Positions 1-8,735 of a DNA stretch of 64,000 bases are shown here, piece after piece (position 1 is the stretch's first letter; every line of letters begins with the position of its first letter). The DNA is from Acetoanaerobium sticklandii (GTDB taxonomy: Bacteria > Bacillota > Clostridia > Peptostreptococcales > Filifactoraceae), in the NCBI RefSeq assembly GCF_000196455.1, contig NC_014614.1, positions 1,162,001 to 1,226,000 of the forward strand. The letters run 5' to 3'. The translations under genes were made by a program, and so were the position numbers. Below the pieces are notes generated by a model. The model was not told the DNA's origin, made no database searches, and worked only from the letters and a program-made list of their open reading frames with translations.

Positions 1-74
1 ATACTAAAAACCCTAAATATTTAAAAACAAAATATGGAGCTGGATATATATTTGGAGGCTCAGATGAAGATTAG
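1..74 (+). CDS. OmpR-family response regulator, 3' end only
   Basis: The first 74 bases read in frame (codons starting at base 3) as the last 23 residues of a winged-helix response regulator, with the family's usual ending NPKYLKTKYGAGYIFGG and a TAG stop at 72-74. Its receiver domain lies outside the window. It overlaps the start of the histidine kinase by 11 bases, the typical arrangement for a translationally coupled two-component pair, so it is very likely the cognate regulator of that kinase. Confidence 0.85.
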   Translation, partial: TKNPKYLKTKYGAGYIFGGSDED

Positions 75-1434
75 AAATCAACTCATTATTATTATAATAG
101 CAATACTTTCCGCAGGAGTATTAATCCAGTCTTTTATAGCGAGTAATTATATAGATAACTACTTTAATAGCTATATAGTCCAGGAATATAATCAAAATAT
201 AGCTCGAATATCACTAATAGCTCAAGAGATAATAGCTGATAAAGAAAGCTCAAGTAACTCAAGACCAATGATGTCACAGATGTCATATAGAAGGACTTTA
301 TCATCATATATGAGTGACCCTATAATAGAGATAAACATATACTCAAATCAAGGCAGACTAATATTCACATCAAGTGGAGCGATGGGACAAGGGCATATGA
401 ACTTTGGAAGCGACCACGAAAATAGTTTGCAGCTTGAGACTGATATATTTGATGTTTCAAATGATGAAAACCAAAAAATAGGAAGTCTTGAAATAATTAG
501 AAATAAGGATGTAAAAAATTGGCAAACCTCAGTGCTTTTTAATAAAGCACTATATAGTGGAGCAGCTATTGCTTTTATATCTGTTGCTATTATTGCAGGA
601 TTAATTATTTGGATTGTAAGTACTAAGTTTTCAAAGCAGCTGATAGACACTGCTTATTATGCAAGCAAAATAGAGCAAGATGATCAGGTTGATATACCAC
701 TTTCAGAAACAGTAGAGATTAAGCAAATTCAGCTAACCTTACTAAATCTTGCATCTAGACTAAAACTTAAGACCAAAATAAGAAAAGAAAAAGCTGACAA
801 GCTTTCTCACGAAACTAGAACACCTCTCACTATTTTAAAATCAAATATAGAAGCAGCTATAGATGAAGTGATAGTATTAGATGAGCAAAATCTAAGTCTA
901 TGTCTAGAACAGATAGATACTTTGTCTGAAATGATGACAAATATTTCAGATATAATAACGGATGATAGTGATGATACCTCCATCGAACTATCTGAACTTG
1001 ACTTAACAAAAGAAATAAAAAATATTATAAAAAGTCTTAGTTTGCAATATACTAAAAAAAATATTGCGCTTACATCGAGTCTTTCAAACGAACTACTAAT
1101 ACATTCAGATAAAAATAAAATAAATCAATCAGTGTATAATTTACTCACAAATGCCTATAAATTTACTCCATATGGTGGTAAAGTAGATATTTCAGTAAAA
1201 AAACTAGATAATTCTGTTACAATTGAGGTAGCTGATAGTGGAATGGGAGTAAAGAAAGAAGAACTAGATAAAATATTTGCTGCTTACTATAGAAGCAATG
1301 AGCATAAAGAAACTCAAGGAGATGGGTTAGGACTTTATATTGTAAGCACAAACATGATACTTTTAGGTGGAAGTGCTTCTGCATATATAAATGAAAGCAA
1401 AGGGCTCACAGTAAAGTTAATATTACCACAATAA
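64..1434 (+). CDS. Two-component sensor histidine kinase
   Basis: A 456-residue membrane kinase. A transmembrane helix near residues 5-27, an extracellular loop of roughly 140 residues and a second helix near 160-185 are followed by a dimerisation domain with the phospho-acceptor His249 in SHETRTPL and a complete ATPase domain (N-box NLLTNAYKF, G1 DSGMGV, G2 GDGLGLYIV). The ATG at 64 is preferred over the in-frame ATG at 34 because GGAGG lies 5 bases upstream and the protein then begins MKIRNQL directly before the first membrane helix. It overlaps the upstream response regulator. The signal sensed cannot be told from the sequence. Confidence 0.92.
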   Translation: MKIRNQLIIIIIAILSAGVLIQSFIASNYIDNYFNSYIVQEYNQNIARISLIAQEIIADKESSSNSRPMMSQMSYRRTLSSYMSDPIIEINIYSNQGRLIFTSSGAMGQGHMNFGSDHENSLQLETDIFDVSNDENQKIGSLEIIRNKDVKNWQTSVLFNKALYSGAAIAFISVAIIAGLIIWIVSTKFSKQLIDTAYYASKIEQDDQVDIPLSETVEIKQIQLTLLNLASRLKLKTKIRKEKADKLSHETRTPLTILKSNIEAAIDEVIVLDEQNLSLCLEQIDTLSEMMTNISDIITDDSDDTSIELSELDLTKEIKNIIKSLSLQYTKKNIALTSSLSNELLIHSDKNKINQSVYNLLTNAYKFTPYGGKVDISVKKLDNSVTIEVADSGMGVKKEELDKIFAAYYRSNEHKETQGDGLGLYIVSTNMILLGGSASAYINESKGLTVKLILPQ

Positions 1435-1470
1435 TTAAAATTATTTAAAGGAATGGAAGGTAAATTTAAA

Positions 1471-1725
1471 ATGAACAAATTAAAATTAGGCAAAAAAGAC
1501 TGGACAGTAAAAATAGCAGAGGTATTACTAGATGGAATAGAGCTAGATGAAGTTCTGGGTTATTTAAAAAGCATAGAAGACGTAATAATAGGAATGAATA
1601 GTAATCAAGACTATATGTTAGTTGAAGAAAATAAATCAAGAACCTATATAATTAGAAAAAATGAAAAAGACTTAGAGCTAGCGATACTAAGTATAATGGA
1701 TGCTAAGGATATACTAAAAAAATAA
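1471..1725 (+). CDS. Small hypothetical protein (84 aa)
   Basis: I do not recognise a family. The product would be a soluble, charged, mostly helical 84-residue protein beginning MNKLKLGKKDW, with no Cys, no membrane segment and no signal peptide. ATG 1471 is preferred over ATG 1453 because GGAAGG sits about 10 bases upstream, while at 1453 the AAAGGA touches the start codon. It lies 36 bases after the kinase on the same strand and ahead of the sirtuin gene, so all three may be co-transcribed. Its length, reading-frame quality and ribosome site support a real gene; function is unknown. Confidence 0.65.
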   Translation: MNKLKLGKKDWTVKIAEVLLDGIELDEVLGYLKSIEDVIIGMNSNQDYMLVEENKSRTYIIRKNEKDLELAILSIMDAKDILKK

Positions 1726-1771
1726 TCTAAAGAATTTGAAATTTTTTAAAGCAGGGACTGGAGGGGATTTT

Positions 1772-2506
1772 ATGGATGAGACAGCTATCTATGAACTATC
1801 AAAAATCATCCAAGCTAGTGAAAACATAGTATTTTTTGGTGGAGCAGGAGTGTCAACTGAGAGCAATATCCCAGATTTTCGCTCAGAGGAAGGCATATAC
1901 AACATAAAATCAAAATACAATTTCCCTCCAGAAACCATGCTCAGCCATAGCTTTTTTATAAATCAAACTTCACTTTTTTATGACTTTTATAAAACCTCGA
2001 TGATATTTCCAAATGCAAGACCAAATCTAGCACATTATACACTTGCAAAGCTCGAGCAAATGGGAAAGCTAAATGCAGTAATAACTCAAAATATAGATGG
2101 ACTTCATCAAGCAGCTGGCTCAAATAATGTACTAGAGCTCCATGGAAGTATTCATAGAAATTACTGTATGGGCTGTCATAAGTTTTTTGACCTTGACTAT
2201 GTATTAAGCTCAGAGGATGTCCCTCTATGCGATGTATGCTCTGAAATAATAAAACCAGATGTAGTTTTATATGAAGAGGGGCTTGATTACGAAGTGATAG
2301 AAAAATCAGTATCGGCAATTCAAAATGCAGATACCTTAATAATAGGTGGAACTTCCTTAAGTGTGTACCCTGCAGCAGGTCTTATTGATTACTATAGAGG
2401 AGATAATCTTATACTCATAAATAAGGGCGAGGTTTATAAAAAAAGCAAAGCAAAACTAGTATTTAGAGATAGCGTAGGCGAAGTACTTAGCTTGGCTTTA
2501 AAATAA
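1772..2506 (+). CDS. NAD-dependent protein deacylase, Sir2 family (sirtuin)
   Basis: A 244-residue class III deacylase that would remove acyl groups from lysines using NAD+, giving nicotinamide and O-acyl-ADP-ribose. Visible motifs are the NAD-binding GAGVSTESNIPDFR, the TQNIDGLH block, the catalytic His in HGS, and a zinc site made of CMGC and CDVC. The ATG at 1772, with GGAGGGG upstream, is chosen over an upstream TTG because it starts just before the Rossmann core. It closes a same-strand run with the kinase and the 84-residue protein and is followed by a terminator hairpin. Confidence 0.93.
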   Translation: MDETAIYELSKIIQASENIVFFGGAGVSTESNIPDFRSEEGIYNIKSKYNFPPETMLSHSFFINQTSLFYDFYKTSMIFPNARPNLAHYTLAKLEQMGKLNAVITQNIDGLHQAAGSNNVLELHGSIHRNYCMGCHKFFDLDYVLSSEDVPLCDVCSEIIKPDVVLYEEGLDYEVIEKSVSAIQNADTLIIGGTSLSVYPAAGLIDYYRGDNLILINKGEVYKKSKAKLVFRDSVGEVLSLALK

Positions 2507-2562
2507 TAGCCATGTCTATTAGCAAGCAACTATTTCTAATGCATATAAACTACAAAAATTAA

Positions 2563-2602
2563 AGGGACTATCCAGAAAATTAAATTATTCTAGGATGTCC
2601 CT
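2563..2602. terminator. Terminator hairpin between converging genes
   Basis: Arms AGGGAC/GTCCCT and ATCC/GGAT with one bulged base form a stem of about 10 bp between the sirtuin (plus) and the B3/B4 protein (minus). A-rich and T-rich flanks make it usable in both directions. The GGGAC/GTCCC core recurs near 55111-55143 and 58849-58930. Confidence 0.6.
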
Positions 2603-2634
2603 CTATTATTGTGTAAAAAATAAATATAATAATA

Positions 2635-3294
2635 TTACTCTACAATTTTAGCTTCCAGAATATTCGCATCGGCATATTTTGTCATCAGGCTGTTTATTTT
2701 TTCTATATACTCATTAAGCTTTGAATCTCCTTCAAAACATATCACCATCATCATGATATGCTTACTTTCTTCAGTTACTTGAGTTCGAACAGAATCTGAT
2801 GTAGTAGAAGCAAAGTAACCCTCATCATCCTTAAAAACAGGCATATTTTCAAGGTTAATTTGACCTCTTCCTATACCCTCATAATAGTCTCCAGCATTTC
2901 CTTTTGTGAATACTACATCGCCCTTAACTTTAGCTAAATCTACACACCCAAGACTATGGCCAGTTTCTAGCGAAATAAGATTGTTTATATCAACTATATT
3001 ATTTACCTTATATAAATCCATTCCTTTAGGAATACGGCGAATAAGTGAATCTGAAGAAACTCTATATCTGCTAGGGTCTTTGCCTAATTTTTTATATGAT
3101 CTTCTAGCAGCCTGAATACTTTCTATTTTAAGTACATCCTCTAAAGTAAGAGTTTCCTGAAGATGCTTATAAACAGAGTCAATCATGCCCCATAGCTCAT
3201 CGTCACTAGGTGAAACCACAACATTTGCTTCAATTATACCTAGCTGTAGATTAGGTAGTATTTCTTTTACTTTTTCATCAATTCTAACATTCAT
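2635..3294 (-). CDS. B3/B4 tRNA-binding-domain protein (PheT B3/B4-like)
   Basis: A 219-residue protein resembling the free-standing B3/B4 domain of the phenylalanyl-tRNA synthetase beta chain (for example ARRSYKKLGKDPSRYR followed by SSDSLIRRI, and a later SLETGHSLGCVDL block). Stand-alone members are thought to act in tRNA quality control or amino-acid binding, but their role is not settled. The ATG at 3294 has GGAGGG six bases upstream, so the in-frame extension further upstream is not used. It follows the Nudix gene by 34 bases and is probably co-transcribed with it. Confidence 0.8.
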   Translation of the reverse strand: MNVRIDEKVKEILPNLQLGIIEANVVVSPSDDELWGMIDSVYKHLQETLTLEDVLKIESIQAARRSYKKLGKDPSRYRVSSDSLIRRIPKGMDLYKVNNIVDINNLISLETGHSLGCVDLAKVKGDVVFTKGNAGDYYEGIGRGQINLENMPVFKDDEGYFASTTSDSVRTQVTEESKHIMMMVICFEGDSKLNEYIEKINSLMTKYADANILEAKIVE

Positions 3295-3328
3295 AGCGTA
3301 CCCTCCAAAATAATATATTATGAAAAAA

Positions 3329-3790
3329 TTAAATAATTGTATCAAGACTGTAGTCTATAAGATCATCGTCTTTATAAGTGAACCTAGCAGTAAAAAAATT
3401 GTACTTATTCATCCACTCCATAAAAATCTTGTCACCTTCAAGCATATTAAGCTGATTGATATCTGATTTTGAAATCCATTTTAGTTTTCCTTCTTCATTC
3501 TCAATTACATCTCCAGAAAAATCATCACAAGAAAACAAAAACATATACCAGTCGTTATCTCCCATAAAGTCAGGAAAGGTGATAAAGCCATGAAGCTTTA
3601 CACTATTAGCTTTTAGATTACTCTCTTCGTAGATTTCTCTTATGATGCACTGCTCAGGGGTTTCGCCAGGATTCATCTTACCACCTAGCCCCACCCATCT
3701 ATTCATATGAATGTCGTTTTTCTTTTTTATCCTATGCATCATCAATATCTGGTCATCACGCTCTATATAGCAGTGAGTAGATAAAATCAT
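3329..3790 (-). CDS. NUDIX hydrolase (MutT-like)
   Basis: A 153-residue Nudix enzyme expected to cleave a nucleoside-diphosphate-linked substrate, plausibly oxidised purine dNTPs as in the 8-oxo-dGTP group. The Nudix box is visible as GGKMNPGETPEQ followed by REIYEESNL; the Gly near the end of the consensus is Asn here. The N-terminal STHCYIERDDQILMMHR is typical of the MutT-like clade. The start at 3790 (MILSTHCY) is chosen because the upstream in-frame stretch is hydrophobic and low-complexity. Substrate specificity cannot be assigned. Confidence 0.87.
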   Translation of the reverse strand: MILSTHCYIERDDQILMMHRIKKKNDIHMNRWVGLGGKMNPGETPEQCIIREIYEESNLKANSVKLHGFITFPDFMGDNDWYMFLFSCDDFSGDVIENEEGKLKWISKSDINQLNMLEGDKIFMEWMNKYNFFTARFTYKDDDLIDYSLDTII

Positions 3791-4008
3791 AGCATCACCT
3801 GCACTTATCAAAATTAATAAACATACAAAAATATTGTAACACACAAATAAGTATACAATAAACAAAATAAAATAACTTTATTTCTATAATATAATCCAAT
3901 GAGGCTAAAAAATAATAAATATGATAAAATATAATTAGAAAGCTATAAAATAGCCATTCATTTAAAATATTTCAAAAAAGAATAATATAAAAAATGGAGG
4001 TATTACTT

Positions 4009-5031
4009 ATGTCAAAAGTCTATTTTAAAAAAGTTACTGATAAATCTGAAGAAAAACTAAGCAAAGCGGCTAGAGAGCTACTTGAAGTTTTAGTAAAAAA
4101 TGAAAATCATACCTGGGAAAAAACAGTCCCTATGAAAGTTCATTTTGGTGAAAAAGGCAACACTACATATATAAAACCAGCCTGTTACAAGGATGTAATA
4201 GAATATATGGGAGAAAATCAAATAGAAAGTGCCTACATAGAGACAAATGTACTCTACAGAGGTTCAAGAACTACTAGAGGTAGTCATATAGAGCTTGCAA
4301 AAGAGCACGGATTCACTCAGCTTCCAATAATCATAGCAGATGGGGATCATGGAGAAGCTTATGATGAAATAAAGATAGATAAAGAATACTTCTCAACTTG
4401 TAAAATAGGAACAGAGTTTTCAAAATACAATCAATTCCTAGTTATGGCACATTTCAAGGGCCATGGCTCAGCAGGATTTGGTGGAGCTATGATACAGCTT
4501 GCTATGGGTTTTGCCGCTAGAGGAGGAAAACTAGCACAGCACTCTGGAATAAGTCCAAAGGTAATAGAGAAAAAATGTATATCCTGTGGTCTTTGTGTAA
4601 AAAAATGCGATGTAGAAGCAATAGAAATGAAAGAAAAAGCATTTATTCACTCAGAAAAATGTGTAGGATGTGCAGGCTGTATAGCAGTATGCCCAGTAGG
4701 AGCCATAGTAAATGACTGGTCAGAAGTAAACTTTAAAGAAAAGCTCGCAGAATATGCGTATGCAGCTCAAAAAGACAAAGATAATGTATACATCACTTAT
4801 TTGATTAATATAACTAAAGAATGTGACTGCATGGGCCAGCATATGGACGAGGTTGCATCAGATATTGGAGTATTTATTTCAAAGGATCCTGTAGCAATAG
4901 ACACTGCCTGTATAGATATGCTTCAAAATCAAAGTGACGATAAGCTATTTGACGATGGAAGAGAATCTATAGAGCACGCTGTAAAAATTGGTTTTGGCTC
5001 TAAAGACTATGAACTAATTGAACTACAGTAG
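4009..5031 (+). CDS. DUF362 protein with two 4Fe-4S ferredoxin clusters
   Basis: A 340-residue protein with an N-terminal DUF362 domain and a ferredoxin insert. Two complete CxxCxxCxxxC motifs are seen, at Cys190/193/196/200 (CISCGLCVKKC) and Cys218/221/224/228 (CVGCAGCIAVC), so it should carry two [4Fe-4S] clusters and act in electron transfer; the partner is unknown. ATG 4009 has GGAGG eight bases upstream; the in-frame ATG at 3994 would place that ribosome site inside the gene. The amidohydrolase gene starts 12 bases downstream, so the two probably form an operon. Confidence 0.9.
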   Translation: MSKVYFKKVTDKSEEKLSKAARELLEVLVKNENHTWEKTVPMKVHFGEKGNTTYIKPACYKDVIEYMGENQIESAYIETNVLYRGSRTTRGSHIELAKEHGFTQLPIIIADGDHGEAYDEIKIDKEYFSTCKIGTEFSKYNQFLVMAHFKGHGSAGFGGAMIQLAMGFAARGGKLAQHSGISPKVIEKKCISCGLCVKKCDVEAIEMKEKAFIHSEKCVGCAGCIAVCPVGAIVNDWSEVNFKEKLAEYAYAAQKDKDNVYITYLINITKECDCMGQHMDEVASDIGVFISKDPVAIDTACIDMLQNQSDDKLFDDGRESIEHAVKIGFGSKDYELIELQ

Positions 5032-5043
5032 GATGATTAAAAA

Positions 5044-5934
5044 ATGAAAATAGATATGGGAATAGAAAATGGCTTATCAGATTGCCATGTACATCTTTCA
5101 CTTAAATCAGGATTTACAATAAAGCAGTGGAGCATGGCAGATGATAACCAAAAAACAGCTTGGATTTCTTCTATTTTAGAAAAATATAAGAAAAATAATA
5201 TAATCTATCTAAAAGATGGGGGAGATGCATATGGCGTCTCCCTTTATGCAAAAAAACTAGCAGACAAGCATGATATAAACTATAAAACTCCTGGATTTGC
5301 CATATATAAAGAAGGTAGCTATGGAGACTTTCTCGGAAAAAGTATAAAAAACATGGGAGATTTTGATAGATTATTTGAGTATCTTCTTAGCCTAGATATA
5401 GATCACTTAAAGCTTATAGTAACTGGTATTATGGATTTTGATAACTTTGGATATTACGAAAAAACTCAGTTTACATCATCAGAGTTAATTTACATGATAT
5501 CAAGGGCGAAGGAAGAAAACCTAAACGTCATGGTTCATGCAAATGGAAATGAAGCAGTAAAGATGGCTATTAACGCAGGTGCTGATACTATTGAACATGG
5601 TTATTTACTAGATAAACAAACCCTAAAAGAGTTCATAGGCTCAAGTACAACATGGGTGCCTACCCTTGCACCGCTTGGAAATATACTGAAATATAAGCCA
5701 AAAGCTATGATAAATCAGCTGGATACAGTTAATAAAATATATCAGCTTCAGATAGAAAATTTAAAATTTGCTCTTGAAAACAACATAGAAGTGCGACTTG
5801 GAAGCGATGCTGGAGCCTATATGGTAGAGCACCCAAATGGAATAATTGATGAAATAAATCTCATGAAAGAAGCTGGAATATCTCATAAAACTATAAAAGA
5901 GCTAATGATAAAACAAATCCAAAAAATAAAATAG
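5044..5934 (+). CDS. Metal-dependent amidohydrolase family protein
   Basis: A 296-residue member of the amidohydrolase superfamily. Likely metal ligands are His15 and His17 (DCHVH), His165 (MVHANG), His185 (IEHGY) and Asp255 (GSDAG), in the order expected for a TIM-barrel hydrolase of the imidazolonepropionase/prolidase-like group. It is short compared with typical members (about 380-420 residues) because the composite N-terminal beta domain is largely absent, so it may be a diverged or minimal form. It is probably co-transcribed with the DUF362 protein. Substrate unknown. Confidence 0.85.
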   Translation: MKIDMGIENGLSDCHVHLSLKSGFTIKQWSMADDNQKTAWISSILEKYKKNNIIYLKDGGDAYGVSLYAKKLADKHDINYKTPGFAIYKEGSYGDFLGKSIKNMGDFDRLFEYLLSLDIDHLKLIVTGIMDFDNFGYYEKTQFTSSELIYMISRAKEENLNVMVHANGNEAVKMAINAGADTIEHGYLLDKQTLKEFIGSSTTWVPTLAPLGNILKYKPKAMINQLDTVNKIYQLQIENLKFALENNIEVRLGSDAGAYMVEHPNGIIDEINLMKEAGISHKTIKELMIKQIQKIK

Positions 5935-6013
5935 AGCCAAAAGGACTGTGCTTATCCCAAAAATCTATATTTTGGGGGTAATATAACACAAATATCCTCT
6001 TGACTCTTTTTTT
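5933..6013. terminator. Long terminator hairpin between converging genes
   Basis: An interrupted outer stem (AGAG, CAA and AGGA pairing with TCCT, TTG and CTCT) encloses an inner hairpin CCCAAAAAT/ATTTTGGGG and is followed by a run of T. It separates the amidohydrolase (plus) from the YczE-like gene (minus) and overlaps the last bases of both. Confidence 0.5.
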
Positions 6014-6680
6014 ATTTTTCACTAGTAGCAAATCTTTTCTTTAAAAAAATAATATCTTCATCTATATATCTATGATGGATTTTTGTAACATCAAACTTCA
6101 GAAGTTTAAAAGCAAACTGAACAAAATATCCTATACATAATGACATAATAACAGTACCAATACCTAAGGTTCCACCTAAAAGATAACCTATTGATAAAGC
6201 ACAAATTTCGATAGTATTTCTAATAAATCTCACGGATTTATTAGTTCTTTTAGTAAGAGCAATCATAAGACCATCTCTAGGGCCTGAGCCTAGCTCAGCG
6301 CCTATATAGGCTACAGTGGCACATCCTATCACAAACATTCCACCTAGCATCATAATTAGACTAGGAATAAAGGAATCGAAAATAGGAATTAAATTGTTAA
6401 GCATTAGGATATCGATAAAATAACCTATGAAGTACATATTAAATACGGTACCCCAGCCTATACGCTCTCCTAAAAAAAAGGCAATAATAACAATCATAAA
6501 ACCTACCGCAATACTTGCTTGCCCCATAGTGATTCCAAAAGTAGTACTTAGACCTTTATGAAATACATCCCATGGTGCAAGCCCAAGATTTGCATTTATT
6601 GTCATAACTATGCCAACAGAATATAAAAATAGACCAAAAAATAATCTTATAAATTTATAAATAGGTGAAGCACTACTCAA
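6012..6680 (-). CDS. YczE/YitT-type integral membrane protein
   Basis: A 222-residue polytopic protein with about five or six hydrophobic helices. It matches the YczE family: RLFFGLFLYSVGIVMTI near the N-terminus, then GLAPWDVFHKGLS, GELGSGPRDGLM-like (here GAELGSGPRDGLM) and a C-terminal GTLGIGT block. The family's function is not established. Translation most likely begins at a TTG at 6680 with AGGAG eight bases upstream; the nearby ATG reads into a stop after two codons. It is the last gene of the minus-strand run after the AIM24-like protein and branching enzyme. Confidence 0.85.
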   Translation of the reverse strand: MSSASPIYKFIRLFFGLFLYSVGIVMTINANLGLAPWDVFHKGLSTTFGITMGQASIAVGFMIVIIAFFLGERIGWGTVFNMYFIGYFIDILMLNNLIPIFDSFIPSLIMMLGGMFVIGCATVAYIGAELGSGPRDGLMIALTKRTNKSVRFIRNTIEICALSIGYLLGGTLGIGTVIMSLCIGYFVQFAFKLLKFDVTKIHHRYIDEDIIFLKKRFATSEK

Positions 6681-6692
6681 AACACCATCTCC

Positions 6693-8714
6693 TTAAAGCT
6701 TTTCTAGGACTATGCAAGTTCGGCTAGGGCTATAAATTGTAATACAGTTTTCATTGAACTTAAGATTATTTATACTATGATACACTATGTCTCGGCTTAC
6801 TCTGTTATAGCCTCCAAAGATATCCAAATCAGAATCGAAAACAGCCTTGTATGAATTAGAATCTTTAGTAGGGAAGCATAAATCAGAATATGAATCTGTA
6901 GGATGGAAGTTAAAAATAAAAATTAAATCCTGTTTTTTAAATACGATTAGCTTCCTAGTATCATCGATAAATAAGTCCTGAATAAACTCGCTTTTCTTTA
7001 GAATATCATGATTTTGAGCAAAATACACCATGAATCTATCAAAAGTACTCAAATATTCATACTTTAATTCTAAATTCTCTTCAAGGCTCCATCTCCTCTG
7101 AGCATACTTGTAACTCCAATCATTTCCTTGCCTTGGAAAATCTATCCAGTCTGGATGTCCAAATTCATTGCCCATAAAATTCAGATAAGCTTCACTGGCA
7201 GCCGTCAAGGTAAAAAATCTAATCAGCTTATGAAGAGCTATAGCCCTATCTATTACATAGTGGTTATCAGATTTATGCATATGCCAATACATAACCTCAT
7301 CACATAACCTAAACATAATAGTTTTGTCTCCAACCATAGCTTGGTCATGAGATTCGCAGTAACCTATACGTTTTTCATGTGGCCTTTTTGAAACGGCTTC
7401 ATACCAGAGAGTATACATATTCCAAGTTTCATCTCTTTGCTCAAGCATCCTTATCCAAAAATCAGGAAGTCCCATAGCAAGCCTATAATCAAATCCCAAT
7501 CCACCGTAAGAAATAGGAAGACACATTCCAGGCATACCACTCATATCTTCAGCTATAGTTATTGCAGTGGGTTTAATCTTTTTAATAAGAGCATTTGCAA
7601 ACTGAAGATAAGTTACAGCATCCAAATCAGTATTATCAGAGAAATACTGGTCATAATTAGTGAAACTCTTACCCAATCCATGGTCTAGATAAAGCATGGA
7701 AGTAATACCATCAAATCTAAATCCATCAAAATGATATTCATCCATCCAGTACTTGATATTTGAAAGCAAAAAGTGAATCACTTCAGGCTTTGAGTAATCA
7801 AAAAGCTTCGAATCCCAAGCAGGATGGTTTCCTCTAGCTCCTTCATGAAAAAATTGATAACTAGTTCCATCAAACTCATTTATTCCGTCATCAGTGTTTT
7901 TTACAACGTGAGAATGGACTATATCCATAAACACAGCTATATCCATACTATGAGCCGTATCGATTAAAACCTTAAGCTCATCTGGAGTTCCAAACCACGA
8001 CGAAACAGCAAAAAAATTAGAAACATGATAGCCAAAGGATGCATAGTATGGATGCTGCATGACAGCCATAAGCTGAACTGCATTATAGCCTTTTTCCTTT
8101 ATCTTAGGTAAAACAATATTTGTAAACTCAGAAAAACTCCCTATAGCTTCTTTTTCCTGAGCCATTCCTACATGAGCCTCATAAATAAGTAAATCTTGCT
8201 TTTTAGGAATTTTAAAAGAAGGATTCATCCATTTGTAGTCATTATCAGGACAGTAGATTTGACCAGTAAAATTAAGTGTATTTGGATCTTGAATTACACG
8301 TTTAATATATAGTGGAATCTTATCATGACTTATATTATCTTTGGTAACTCTTACCTTTACTAAACACTCATGCCAAAGAGACTTTTTTCCATCTAAAAAA
8401 ATCTCCCAGTAACCATTACCTAAATGGGTAAGAGGATGAGAGCTTGGATTCCAGTTGTTAAACTCACCTATAAGATGTAGAGAATCGGCTCCAGGAGCCC
8501 ATTCTCTATAGTACCATCCTTTATTTGACCTATGAAATCCAAAATAAAGATGACCATTTGCAAAATCAGTAAAATCATCAGCATCCGATAGTAACTTCTT
8601 TCTATCTTTTTTGTATTTAGAAATCCTAGTTTTTATATGGTCTTCATAAGGTTCTAGCCACGGGTCAAATTCTACTAACTTGATTTTAGACCTCACCTTT
8701 TCCTTAGTTTTCAT
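6693..8714 (-). CDS. glgB: 1,4-alpha-glucan branching enzyme, GH13 (eukaryote-like type)
   Basis: A 673-residue branching enzyme that would transfer alpha-1,4 glucan segments to alpha-1,6 positions in glycogen. An N-terminal carbohydrate-binding/immunoglobulin-like domain (HLYFGFHRSNKGWYYREWAPGA) precedes the GH13 barrel. The catalytic residues are visible: Asp335 in FDGFRFDGI, Glu389 in AEDMSG and Asp457 in ESHDQ. The overall pattern resembles subfamily GH13_8 (eukaryotic and some bacteria) more than the common bacterial GH13_9 GlgB; that assignment is from memory of the family. No other glycogen gene is near, which is unusual. ATG 8714 has GGAG seven bases upstream. Confidence 0.9.
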   Translation of the reverse strand: MKTKEKVRSKIKLVEFDPWLEPYEDHIKTRISKYKKDRKKLLSDADDFTDFANGHLYFGFHRSNKGWYYREWAPGADSLHLIGEFNNWNPSSHPLTHLGNGYWEIFLDGKKSLWHECLVKVRVTKDNISHDKIPLYIKRVIQDPNTLNFTGQIYCPDNDYKWMNPSFKIPKKQDLLIYEAHVGMAQEKEAIGSFSEFTNIVLPKIKEKGYNAVQLMAVMQHPYYASFGYHVSNFFAVSSWFGTPDELKVLIDTAHSMDIAVFMDIVHSHVVKNTDDGINEFDGTSYQFFHEGARGNHPAWDSKLFDYSKPEVIHFLLSNIKYWMDEYHFDGFRFDGITSMLYLDHGLGKSFTNYDQYFSDNTDLDAVTYLQFANALIKKIKPTAITIAEDMSGMPGMCLPISYGGLGFDYRLAMGLPDFWIRMLEQRDETWNMYTLWYEAVSKRPHEKRIGYCESHDQAMVGDKTIMFRLCDEVMYWHMHKSDNHYVIDRAIALHKLIRFFTLTAASEAYLNFMGNEFGHPDWIDFPRQGNDWSYKYAQRRWSLEENLELKYEYLSTFDRFMVYFAQNHDILKKSEFIQDLFIDDTRKLIVFKKQDLIFIFNFHPTDSYSDLCFPTKDSNSYKAVFDSDLDIFGGYNRVSRDIVYHSINNLKFNENCITIYSPSRTCIVLEKL

Positions 8715-8735
8715 AGCAATACTCCATTCTAAGCT

